DNA of 5,896 bases from Bacteroidota bacterium (GCA_023429265.1 JAEYVS010000243.1:1-5896); one strand, 5' to 3'; numbered from the stretch's first letter, positions 1-5,823 are shown. Notes: generated from the letters alone by a model not told the origin. Program-made: numbers and translations.

Positions 1-2
1 AA

Positions 3-416
3 TCTCTTGAGGAGCTGAATAAGGAACTGCAGGAAGAAAAGCAGAAAACCGGCGATAAAGTTCTCGGAGATATGGATCAGATCCAAAAAGAAATGCAGGA
101 AGTAATAAAAGACCTGACAGAACAAAATATTACTAAAGAAACACTCGAGAAACAGAACAGAATTCTTTCGAGGCTGCTCGATGCACAGCTGTCACAGCGC
201 GAAAAAGACTTTGAGCAGAAAAGAGAATCCCGCCCTGGCACGAATTTCACCCGTACATCGCCTCCTGAAGTAGTACTTAGCGGACCAAAATCATTTAATG
301 CCCTCAAGGAAGAATTCCTCAAACTTCAGAAGGAAGGCTATACCGAAGATTACGAGGAGCTTATCACAAAATACCTTCTCGAACTCCAGAAAAACGGTTA
401 CGTACCCCAGGAATAA
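3..416 (+). CDS. C-terminal part of a coiled-coil protein, DUF4175-like (5' end outside window)
   Basis: The frame is open from the left edge, so these 137 residues are the C-terminus of a longer protein; the ATG at 72 is an internal methionine, not the start. The first ~75 residues are very rich in Glu, Lys and Gln with regularly spaced Leu/Ile/Met, as in a coiled coil. Next comes a segment reading ILSRLLDAQLSQREKDFEQK, a Ser/Pro-rich stretch (RPGTNFTRTSPPEVV), and a short helical end with LQKEGYTEDYEELI and LLELQKNGYV. This tail resembles, from memory, the ends of large DUF4175-type proteins of Bacteroidota and Ignavibacteria, which have N-terminal membrane segments and an unknown role. The family call is tentative because the diagnostic N-terminus is missing. 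That the frame is coding is much surer. cysS follows 51 bases downstream with no terminator visible between, so co-transcription is possible. Confidence 0.6.
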   Translation, partial: SLEELNKELQEEKQKTGDKVLGDMDQIQKEMQEVIKDLTEQNITKETLEKQNRILSRLLDAQLSQREKDFEQKRESRPGTNFTRTSPPEVVLSGPKSFNALKEEFLKLQKEGYTEDYEELITKYLLELQKNGYVPQE

Positions 417-467
417 CCTTCTTTTTAGAATTTCATTTTCATAAGAATAGAATTACTTTTATTCCTT

Positions 468-1871
468 ATGAAAGACCTGTACCTATTTAATACCCTCACG
501 CGGAAAAAAGAGCTATTCACGCCCATCGAGCCCGGCAAAGTCAAGATGTACTGCTGTGGTCCGACCGTATATAATTACCAGCACATCGGAAACCTGCGTA
601 CCTTCTTCTTCGAGGATATCCTAAAGCGGGTACTACTTTACAATGGATATGAAGTTTTTCACGTAATGAATATCTCGGATGTGGGACACCTTGTTTCAGA
701 CGATGATGAGGGGGAAGACAAGATGGAAAAAGGCGCTGAACGAGAAGGGAAAACTGTTTGGGATATCGCGGAGCATTACACTGAAGTTTTCAAAGAAGAC
801 ATGAAAAGGCTTAATAATCTCCCACCTAATGTATATTCTAAAGCTACCGATTACATCACCGAGCAGATCGATATGATAAAATGTCTGGAGGAAAAGGGTT
901 TTACATATGTGACAGATGACGGAGTTTATTATGACACATCTAAATTCCCTCATTACCCTGACCTTGCTAAGCTCGACATAGAAGGTTTGCAGGAAGGCAA
1001 GCGCGTGAAATTTTCTTCCGAGAAGAGAAACATCACCGACTTCGCGTTATGGAAATTCTCTCCTGAAGATTCCACCCGTCAGATGGAATGGGAATCTCCC
1101 TGGGGGAAAGGTTTTCCCGGGTGGCACATAGAGTGCTCTGCAATGAGCAAGAAATTCCTTGGACCGCACTTCGACATTCACTGCGGAGGTGTGGATCATA
1201 TCCCGATACACCATACTAATGAGATTGCGCAGTCGGAAGCCTGCAATGGAGAGAAATATGTTAACTTCTGGCTTCACGGTGAATTCCTCATTGAGGATAG
1301 CGGCAAAATGTCAAAGTCAAAGGGAGAGTTCCTGACGTTACAGACGTTAATTGACAAAGGGTATTCACCAATGCATTACAGGTACTATTTGCTTAATACT
1401 CATTACCGTAAAAGGCTGAACTTTTCCTTCGAAGGACTCGACACTGCAAGAAACGGTTATGAAAGTATTGCAAACAAAATAAAACAATTAATGAAGGAAT
1501 CCGGTGATGCATTCCTCCCGGAACCTTCAGCTTCCCATAAGGAAAAGTTTTTAGCTGTTTTAAACGATGACCTGAATACAACCGAAGGTCTTGCTGTATT
1601 ATGGGAAGTATTAAAAGATAATTCGATGTCATCATCCGAAAAACTCAGCACAGTCTATGACTTTGATAAGATCTTTGGACTTGAGCTCGAGAGCATTTCC
1701 GTTGATGATAATGTTGATATTCCCTCAGAAATAATCGAACTCGCTGAAAAAAGAATGGAAGCTAAAAAGAATAAAGATTTTGCTTTAGCAGACCAATTGA
1801 GGAATGCGATTAAAGAAAAGGGGTTTGAGGTAATGGATACAAAAGACGGTTACGAAATCAAAAAGCTCTAA
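468..1871 (+). CDS. cysS: Cysteinyl-tRNA synthetase
   Basis: This cytoplasmic class I aminoacyl-tRNA synthetase joins cysteine to tRNA-Cys using ATP. The 467 residues match the usual 460-490. The catalytic Rossmann fold shows the HIGH signature as HIGN (residues 39-42, in GPTVYNYQHIGNLRTF) and KMSKS at 280-284. The zinc site that recognises the cysteine thiol is complete: Cys30 (in MYCCGPTVY), Cys223 (in GWHIECSAMS), His248 and Glu252 (in IHHTNEIAQSE), with the same 25- and 4-residue spacings as the E. coli enzyme. The C-terminal helical tRNA-binding part runs from about 320 and ends with the typical ADQLRNAIKEKGFEVMDTKDG. The ATG at 468 places MKDLYLFNTLTRKKE as expected for the family N-terminus. 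There is no Shine-Dalgarno sequence; the leader is T-rich. I see no T-box or other leader structure. All key residues are present, so the enzyme should be active. Confidence 0.98.
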   Translation: MKDLYLFNTLTRKKELFTPIEPGKVKMYCCGPTVYNYQHIGNLRTFFFEDILKRVLLYNGYEVFHVMNISDVGHLVSDDDEGEDKMEKGAEREGKTVWDIAEHYTEVFKEDMKRLNNLPPNVYSKATDYITEQIDMIKCLEEKGFTYVTDDGVYYDTSKFPHYPDLAKLDIEGLQEGKRVKFSSEKRNITDFALWKFSPEDSTRQMEWESPWGKGFPGWHIECSAMSKKFLGPHFDIHCGGVDHIPIHHTNEIAQSEACNGEKYVNFWLHGEFLIEDSGKMSKSKGEFLTLQTLIDKGYSPMHYRYYLLNTHYRKRLNFSFEGLDTARNGYESIANKIKQLMKESGDAFLPEPSASHKEKFLAVLNDDLNTTEGLAVLWEVLKDNSMSSSEKLSTVYDFDKIFGLELESISVDDNVDIPSEIIELAEKRMEAKKNKDFALADQLRNAIKEKGFEVMDTKDGYEIKKL

Positions 1872-1985
1872 ATAAACCTTATATATTTGAAAATTTAGTA
1901 TTTAATTTATTTTAAAATCCCCTAAGGTGATTGAAGAATCGGCATTATAAAAATTGCCGTAAAAAATTTCCACGGCTTCAAGCGT

Positions 1986-2007
1986 CTTCGTCCCGATAGG
2001 GGCGAAG
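1986..2007. repeat. Inverted repeat, 9-bp stem with GATA loop
   Basis: The left arm cttcgtccc (1986-1994) pairs with the right arm ggggcgaag (1999-2007). All nine positions pair if one G-U wobble is allowed, and the loop is gata. No T-run follows on either strand, so it is not a standard intrinsic terminator. It is the first strong hairpin of the cluster between cysS and the lipoprotein gene. Confidence 0.7.
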
Positions 2008-2093
2008 CAGAGAAAAACTGTTTGAGCCAAGATAAATTTAAATTATACTATACTTTTAAAGGCGAGTTTTTTTCTCTGAGCGCAGAACAGGGG

Positions 2094-2129
2094 AAATTCC
2101 TGTCCCGCTTTAGCGGTGATAGGCAATTT
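2094..2129. repeat. Long imperfect hairpin, 15 bp in three blocks
   Basis: Three stem blocks stack on one another: aaatt (2094-2098) with aattt (2125-2129), cctgtc (2099-2104) with gatagg (2118-2123, one G-U wobble), and ccgc (2105-2108) with gcgg (2113-2116). Single bulged bases lie at 2117 and 2124, and the loop is ttta. The upper stem is GC-rich and the base is AT-rich, with T's continuing to 2131 on the plus strand. It could therefore help end cysS transcription, but the U-tract is part of the stem and lies beyond the bulges, so a terminator role is only a guess. Confidence 0.6.
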
Positions 2130-2144
2130 TTATTAAGCCGGGCC

Positions 2145-2175
2145 CTTTTGCTTCTTTTGGGCAAGCAAAAGAAGC
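2145..2175. repeat. Two overlapping, mutually exclusive inverted repeats
   Basis: Two perfect stems share bases here. The first pairs cttttgctt (2145-2153) with aagcaaaag (2163-2171) around a 9-base loop. The second pairs gcttcttttg (2150-2159) with caaaagaagc (2166-2175) around the 6-base loop ggcaag. They cannot form at the same time. The segment is A/T-biased apart from a few G/C positions and has no following T-run. It lies 69 bases beyond the end of the lipoprotein gene. Confidence 0.75.
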
Positions 2176-2243
2176 CGTCGGAGACAATACAGATTAATCT
2201 ATTTTAAGTATAAATTCTTTTTTAAACATAGATATAATTATTC

Positions 2244-2813
2244 CTAATTTCCTTCTTTCTTCTCTTTCTCAGCTTCCAACATTCCAGCCGGTAAAGTACC
2301 TTCTATAACCTTATAAAGATTTTCTAAGCCTGCTTCGTATTTCGCTTCAGGATAAGATGGTACTGAGATCGTCTTTGGCATTTGATCCAGATCGGCTCCC
2401 TGGCTTAATGTAACAGTAAGAGATTGATTTGAACCTCCGATGGGGTGGTCGCTTTCCTGTGAGATATTATCTGTCAAAACCTTGCTTCCGGTTACAGCGC
2501 TATTGAGGGAACTTAGCTGTGAATCCGTTATCGTATAGCTCTGCTGGCTATATCCCGTATCAGCGTATGACGGGTAAAATATGAATTGTGCCGACTTATC
2601 CTTATTTATGATAATCCTGTAATGATAATAATACTCCGGGGATACCGTGCCTGTCCGGTAATGGTAATCAAGGGTTGCCCAGGATTCTTCGTTTGAATGA
2701 GTTCCGTTTGTGTTGGTGTTTCCGTTTTTGTCAGATGAACTTTTATTATTGCTTGAACAGCCAAATGAGAAAATTACAGCAGTAGTAAGCAATATCAGTA
2801 GGATTGTTTTCAT
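2244..2813 (-). CDS. Small predicted lipoprotein of unknown function
   Basis: This 189-residue protein begins MKTILLILLTTAVIFSFGCS: a short basic N-terminus, a hydrophobic stretch, and Cys19 in a lipobox-like SFGC. It should be cut by signal peptidase II and lipid-anchored. The -3 and -2 residues (Ser, Phe) are not classical, so anchoring is likely but not certain. A low-complexity Ser/Asn/Gly/Thr linker follows (about 20-42). The mature part (45-175) has a Tyr-rich segment (SPEYYYHYRIIIN, 58-70), probable beta strands, and ITDSQLSSLNSAV (95-107). The C-terminus is charged (EAEKEKKEG). I do not recognise a family. The ATG at 2813 is preferred to a TTG at 2834: it places the signal peptide at the N-terminus, and the TTG lies inside the promoter-like element. 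The gene stands alone, divergent from the hydrolase-par run and convergent with cysS. Confidence 0.85.
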   Translation of the reverse strand: MKTILLILLTTAVIFSFGCSSNNKSSSDKNGNTNTNGTHSNEESWATLDYHYRTGTVSPEYYYHYRIIINKDKSAQFIFYPSYADTGYSQQSYTITDSQLSSLNSAVTGSKVLTDNISQESDHPIGGSNQSLTVTLSQGADLDQMPKTISVPSYPEAKYEAGLENLYKVIEGTLPAGMLEAEKEKKEGN

Positions 2814-2831
2814 TATATTTAATTGTTTATT

Positions 2832-2862
2832 CAAAACTATCCTTATTTTTCCATATTTTCAA
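2832..2862 (-). promoter_or_regulatory. Bacteroidota-type promoter of the lipoprotein gene
   Basis: Read on the minus strand, TTG (2862-2860) is followed after 20 bases by TAGTTTTG (2839-2832), a full match to the TAnnTTTG -7 element of Bacteroidota. Transcription would start near 2825, leaving a leader of about a dozen bases before the ATG at 2813. The spacing fits the known TTG-N17-23-TAnnTTTG pattern. The assignment is by motif only. Confidence 0.55.
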
Positions 2863-2922
2863 GTGAAGCGGAGTTAACCTATTGATATTTACCTTTTTAT
2901 GGGGAGGTAATAGTGATTAACT

Positions 2923-2966
2923 TTTACTAAATTGAATTAAAACAATATTAATGGTAATTTAGTAAA
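2923..2966. repeat. Perfect 11-bp dyad, candidate operator
   Basis: The arm tttactaaatt (2923-2933) is repeated exactly as its reverse complement aatttagtaaa (2956-2966), with 22 bases between. The arm centres are 33 bp apart, about three helical turns, so both half-sites would face the same side of the DNA. The arms overlap the -33 and -7 elements of the predicted promoter for the hydrolase gene. The region lies between divergent genes, so a terminator role is unlikely. A dimeric or looping DNA-binding protein is the simplest guess; no specific regulator can be named. Confidence 0.6.
2932..2962 (+). promoter_or_regulatory. Probable promoter of the hydrolase-parA-parB-ridA run
   Basis: TTG (2932-2934) is followed after 20 bases by TAATTTAG (2955-2962), one mismatch from TAnnTTTG. 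The spacing equals that of the lipoprotein promoter on the other strand. Transcription would start near 2969, about 19 bases before the ATG at 2988. The sequence is AT-rich, so a chance match is possible. Confidence 0.4.
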
Positions 2967-2987
2967 TCATTTCAAAAAAACGTTAAA

Positions 2988-3680
2988 ATGAAAGCAATTT
3001 TTCACGGACATTCATTTCTGGAGCTGAAAATTGATGCTGATGGCAGGGAATATACAGTTCTTATCGATCCATTCATTGAAGGTAATTCACATAACGATTT
3101 AAATCCTAAGGATATTAAATGTGATTATATTATCCTGACCCACGCTCACGCTGATCATTTTGGTTCTACAGAGGAAATAGCTAAAAACAACGAAGCAACT
3201 GTTATTGCAAACCCCGAAATTTCCGATTATCTTAATTCAAAGGGGATTAAGGTTCATGGGATGAATATTGGAGGGTCACATACGTTTCCATTTGGAAATG
3301 TGAAATTTACCATTGCTCATCACAGTTCATCATTCGATTTTGATGGTGGAGGCTACGCAGGTGATCCTGCCGGTTTAATTATCTCATCGGGCGGAAAGGT
3401 TTTATATGATGCAGGCGATACGGGAATATTTTACGATATGAAGCTCATTGGTGAAATGCATAATATCGATGTGGCATTTCTTCCCATAGGTGATAATTAC
3501 ACAATGGGGATAGATGATGCAGTAAAAGCCGCAGAATTCATTAATGCCGGTACGGTAGTCCCGATCCATTACAATACATTCGATGTGATAAAGACTGAGC
3601 CTGATGAATTCAAGAAGAAAATCGAAGCAATCGGTAAAAAATGTACCGTTGTAACTCCCGGGGAAGCAATAGAAATCTAA
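2988..3680 (+). CDS. UPF0173-type metal-dependent hydrolase (metallo-beta-lactamase fold)
   Basis: The 230 residues are the usual length of the UPF0173 (YtkL-like) group of small metallo-beta-lactamase-fold hydrolases, related to UlaG. Metal-binding residues are visible: HxHxDH at 52-57 (THAHADHFG), His111/His112 (IAHHSSSFD), Asp144 in YDAGDTG, and His194 in VVPIHYNTF. The N-terminus MKAIFHGHSFLEL is typical, which supports the ATG at 2988. There is no signal peptide, so it is cytoplasmic. The group is expected to bind two metal ions and hydrolyse an ester, lactone or phosphoester bond, but the substrate is not known and cannot be read from this sequence. parA begins 11 bases after its stop, so the two are probably co-transcribed. 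The leader is A-rich with no Shine-Dalgarno sequence. Confidence 0.93.
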   Translation: MKAIFHGHSFLELKIDADGREYTVLIDPFIEGNSHNDLNPKDIKCDYIILTHAHADHFGSTEEIAKNNEATVIANPEISDYLNSKGIKVHGMNIGGSHTFPFGNVKFTIAHHSSSFDFDGGGYAGDPAGLIISSGGKVLYDAGDTGIFYDMKLIGEMHNIDVAFLPIGDNYTMGIDDAVKAAEFINAGTVVPIHYNTFDVIKTEPDEFKKKIEAIGKKCTVVTPGEAIEI

Positions 3681-3691
3681 TTATAATTTTT

Positions 3692-4519
3692 TTGGCAAAA
3701 GTAATAGCAATAGCAAATCAAAAAGGCGGTGTGGGTAAAACTACAACTGCCGTAAATATTTCATCTTCCATTGCTTTAGCCGGCAAAAAAGTCCTGCTGA
3801 TCGATTCAGATCCTCAGGCAAATGCTACTTCCGGCATTGGCATAGAGCCTAAAGATGACGGGAAGTCCACTTATGAAGTGATTATTTCCGACAATAAAGT
3901 CTCGGAATGCATTAAGCAGACCCTGCTGGAAAATCTTAAGCTCATATCATCGAACATAAACCTGGTAGCGGCTGAACTTGAGCTCGTAGATCAGGATACC
4001 AGGGAGTTCAGGTTAAAAAATAAGTTAAAGGAATTTCTTGATTCAGACGAAGGTAAAGAATATGATTTTATTCTTATTGATTGTCCTCCTTCACTTGGAC
4101 TAATCACCTTGAATGCGCTGACTGCGGCAGATTCAGTGATGATTCCCGTTCAATGCGAATATTACGCGCTCGAAGGTTTAACACAGTTATTAAACACCAT
4201 AAAATTTGTTAAGAATACTTTTAACCCCGACCTGAATATAGAGGGATACATTCTCACAATGTTTGATTCAAGATTAAAACTTGCACAGCAGGTAGAAGGA
4301 GAGCTCAGGAAATATTTTGGGGATAAAGTTTTTGTTACAAAAATTTTCAGAAATGTTAAGCTTGGTGAAGCCCCCAGCTTCGGAAAACCAATTATAGTAT
4401 ATGACCCCCAATCCACCGGTTCACGAAATCACGTAGAGCTCGCGATGGAGCTGCTGCAGAGGAATGGTATTAACGATTTTAATGAAACATTTAAAAGTAT
4501 TTTAGAATATGGCAGATAA
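3692..4519 (+). CDS. parA: Chromosome-partition ATPase ParA (Soj)
   Basis: ParA is a Walker-type ATPase that binds DNA non-specifically as an ATP dimer and moves ParB-parS complexes for origin segregation. The protein is 275 residues. It has the deviant Walker A motif KGGVGKTT (11-18, signature Lys11 and catalytic Lys16), the switch segment LLIDSDPQANAT (35-46), Walker B DFILIDCPPSLG (125-136), and the C-terminal LGEAPSFGKPI (224-234) and STGSRNHVELA (241-251). The start is the TTG at 3692: it gives MAKVIAIANQKGGVGKTT, the family's standard N-terminus. The in-frame ATG at 3641 lies inside the hydrolase gene and would add 17 residues unlike any ParA. The C-terminus runs about 20 residues past the usual Soj end. 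The high similarity to chromosomal ParA and the housekeeping neighbours argue against a plasmid system. It overlaps parB by 11 bases. Confidence 0.96.
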   Translation: MAKVIAIANQKGGVGKTTTAVNISSSIALAGKKVLLIDSDPQANATSGIGIEPKDDGKSTYEVIISDNKVSECIKQTLLENLKLISSNINLVAAELELVDQDTREFRLKNKLKEFLDSDEGKEYDFILIDCPPSLGLITLNALTAADSVMIPVQCEYYALEGLTQLLNTIKFVKNTFNPDLNIEGYILTMFDSRLKLAQQVEGELRKYFGDKVFVTKIFRNVKLGEAPSFGKPIIVYDPQSTGSRNHVELAMELLQRNGINDFNETFKSILEYGR

Positions 4520-5396
4520 AAATGAACGTTTAGGCAAAGGATTATCAGCATTATTTGGTGAAAAAGGTGTAGATATGCAGTCCGCAGGAAATGAAAACAT
4601 TCCTTCAAATGAGATAGATATCTCAATGATCACCATCAACCCGTTTCAGCCCCGGGAAAAATTCGATGAAGTCAAGCTAAAGGAGCTTTCCGCGTCGATA
4701 AAGGAAAAAGGCGTCTTGCAGCCCATAACCGTAAGACCCGGGAAAACACCTGGTTCATTCGTACTCATATCAGGTGAAAGAAGATTACGGGCATCCAAAC
4801 TCGCAGCGTTGAAAACAATCCCTGCGTACATCTATGATAAGCCTGCCGTGAATGAGAAATCCGAAATGCTGGAAATGGCATTAATCGAAAATATCCAGAG
4901 GGAGGATCTCAATCCGATCGAGCTTTCAAATTCATTTATGAGACTGGTCGAAGAAATAGGATTGACGCAGGAGGAGATCGCAAAAAAGGTTTCTAAAGAC
5001 AGAAGCACAGTTGCTAATTATCTTAGGCTGCAAAAATTGCCGCCTCAAATAAAAGACTCTCTTCAGAAGAATGAGATTTCAGAAGCGCATGCCCGTACCA
5101 TATTACGACTGGAAGATGAAAAAGACCAGCTCGATCTCTGGCGAAGGATTATTTCTGATAAGCTTTCCGTTAGAAAAGTTGAAGAAATAACCCGCTCTGC
5201 AAAGCCAAAGAAGAAAAAGAAAAATGATTCCGTAATGCAGCAATGGAATCCTCACACTGAAAAGCTGGAGGATAAGTTAAGAAGATTTTTTGGCACCCGC
5301 GTAAAGATCATTGGAAAAACAAAAGAATCAGGCCAGATCCTAATAGACTACTATTCATCTGACGACCTGGACAGAATTTTAGATAAATGCGAATAA
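4509..5396 (+). CDS. parB: Chromosome-partition protein ParB (Spo0J)
   Basis: ParB loads at parS, binds CTP, closes into a DNA-sliding clamp and stimulates ParA. The 295 residues show all expected parts. The N-terminal ParA-activating motif is LGKGLSALFG (8-17). The ParB/Srx CTP-binding domain carries NPFQPR (44-49), GERRLRA (89-95) and ENIQREDLNPIE (127-138). The parS-binding helix-turn-helix lies around 152-178 (LTQEEIAKKVSKDRSTVANYL), followed by more helical DNA-binding sequence with SEAHARTIL (191-199). A basic linker KPKKKKK (232-238) leads to the C-terminal dimer domain (about 248-295, KLEDKLRRFFGTRVKI). The ATG at 4509 lies inside the end of parA (ATGGCAGATAA holds both the start and the parA stop), which suggests translational coupling. 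There is no Shine-Dalgarno sequence. No good parS site is seen in the window. Confidence 0.97.
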   Translation: MADKNERLGKGLSALFGEKGVDMQSAGNENIPSNEIDISMITINPFQPREKFDEVKLKELSASIKEKGVLQPITVRPGKTPGSFVLISGERRLRASKLAALKTIPAYIYDKPAVNEKSEMLEMALIENIQREDLNPIELSNSFMRLVEEIGLTQEEIAKKVSKDRSTVANYLRLQKLPPQIKDSLQKNEISEAHARTILRLEDEKDQLDLWRRIISDKLSVRKVEEITRSAKPKKKKKNDSVMQQWNPHTEKLEDKLRRFFGTRVKIIGKTKESGQILIDYYSSDDLDRILDKCE

Positions 5397-5403
5397 AATA
5401 ATT

Positions 5404-5823
5404 ATGGGATTAAGAAAATTAAAAAAAGAAAGAACACCGATCTACTCACACCTCGCGCCTGACCCGATTGGTCCGTATTCACAGGCTGTTGCTTATGGCG
5501 ATATGATTTTTACTTCCGGGCAGATAGCTCTCGATATGGACGGCAAAAGAGTCGGGGGTGATGACATAAAGATCCAGACCAGGATTGCCCTCGAAAATCT
5601 CCTGCACATCCTCGAAGATAATAACTCCTCAATGGATCACGTGGTAAAAACAACAGTGTACCTCACTAATATGGATGACTTCGCGGAAATGAATGAAGTA
5701 TACAATTCTTTTTTTGGGGGCTCTAAGCCCGCCCGAAGCACCGTACAGGTTTCACGTCTGCCAAAGGACGTAAAGGTTGAGATCGATGCGATTGCGTATA
5801 TGGTGAAAAAGAAACGGTACTAA
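5404..5823 (+). CDS. ridA: RidA family enamine/imine deaminase
   Basis: RidA (YjgF/YER057c/UK114) is a cytoplasmic homotrimer that hydrolyses reactive enamine/imine intermediates such as 2-aminoacrylate, releasing ammonia and protecting PLP enzymes. The 139 residues carry the family signature: GPYSQAV (23-29), FTSGQIALD (36-44), VVKTTVYLTNMDDFAEMN (80-97), PARSTVQVSRLPKDVKVEIDAIA (109-131). Arg111 corresponds to the carboxylate-binding Arg105 of E. coli RidA, and Glu126 to its Glu120, so the protein should be an active RidA and not one of the RidA-like subgroups lacking this Arg. The N-terminus is about eight residues longer than E. coli's and very basic (MGLRKLKKER); no better start exists. 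The gene begins 7 bases after parB, which implies one transcript, though I know of no functional link with partitioning. There is no Shine-Dalgarno sequence. Confidence 0.95.
   Translation: MGLRKLKKERTPIYSHLAPDPIGPYSQAVAYGDMIFTSGQIALDMDGKRVGGDDIKIQTRIALENLLHILEDNNSSMDHVVKTTVYLTNMDDFAEMNEVYNSFFGGSKPARSTVQVSRLPKDVKVEIDAIAYMVKKKRY

Larger units (their letters stand above)
1872..2243. other. Hairpin-rich intergenic region between convergent genes
   Basis: These 372 bases separate the ends of cysS and the minus-strand lipoprotein gene. The first ~50 bases are plain AT-rich sequence. From about 1931 on, inverted repeats follow one another: ttgaag (1931-1936) with cttcaa (1976-1981); cggca (1940-1944) with tgccg (1955-1959); gccgt (1956-1960) with acggc (1972-1976), which shares bases with the previous pair; and the three stronger hairpins listed separately. 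Bases 2019-2028 can also pair imperfectly with 2080-2090 and enclose an AT-rich segment. The only open frame is a 61-codon one with a TTG start (2022-2207); it crosses two of the hairpins and looks like no protein I know, so I treat it as chance. The region may be a dispersed non-coding repeat or a small structured RNA; no known RNA family was recognised. Confidence 0.6.

Noticed and set aside
454..461. TACTTTTA before cysS as a -7 promoter element
   Set aside because: It lacks the final G and has no TTG at the right distance; transcription from the upstream gene is just as likely.
2022..2207. 61-codon plus-strand frame with a TTG start in the cysS-lipoprotein gap
   Set aside because: There is no Shine-Dalgarno or family resemblance, its sequence is dictated by two hairpins it crosses, and it sits in an otherwise non-coding island.
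2814..2834. Longer lipoprotein start at a TTG (2834)
   Set aside because: It would put seven polar residues ahead of a normal signal peptide, and the TTG lies in the -7 element.
2855..2870. parS-like sequence containing TTTCAAGTGAA
   Set aside because: It matches the 16-base parS consensus at only 11 positions and lacks the central CACGTG; real parS sites are usually nearly invariant.
2901..2930. GGGGAGGT followed by GTG and a five-codon frame, the only Shine-Dalgarno-like motif in the window
   Set aside because: Real genes here do not use such sites, the frame is only five codons, and it lies upstream of the predicted transcription start.
5635..5650. CACGTG-centred parS-like site inside ridA (and a similar CACGT-containing one near 656-671 in cysS)
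   Set aside because: Each matches only about 11 of 16 positions with poor outer arms, and coding constraint explains them.
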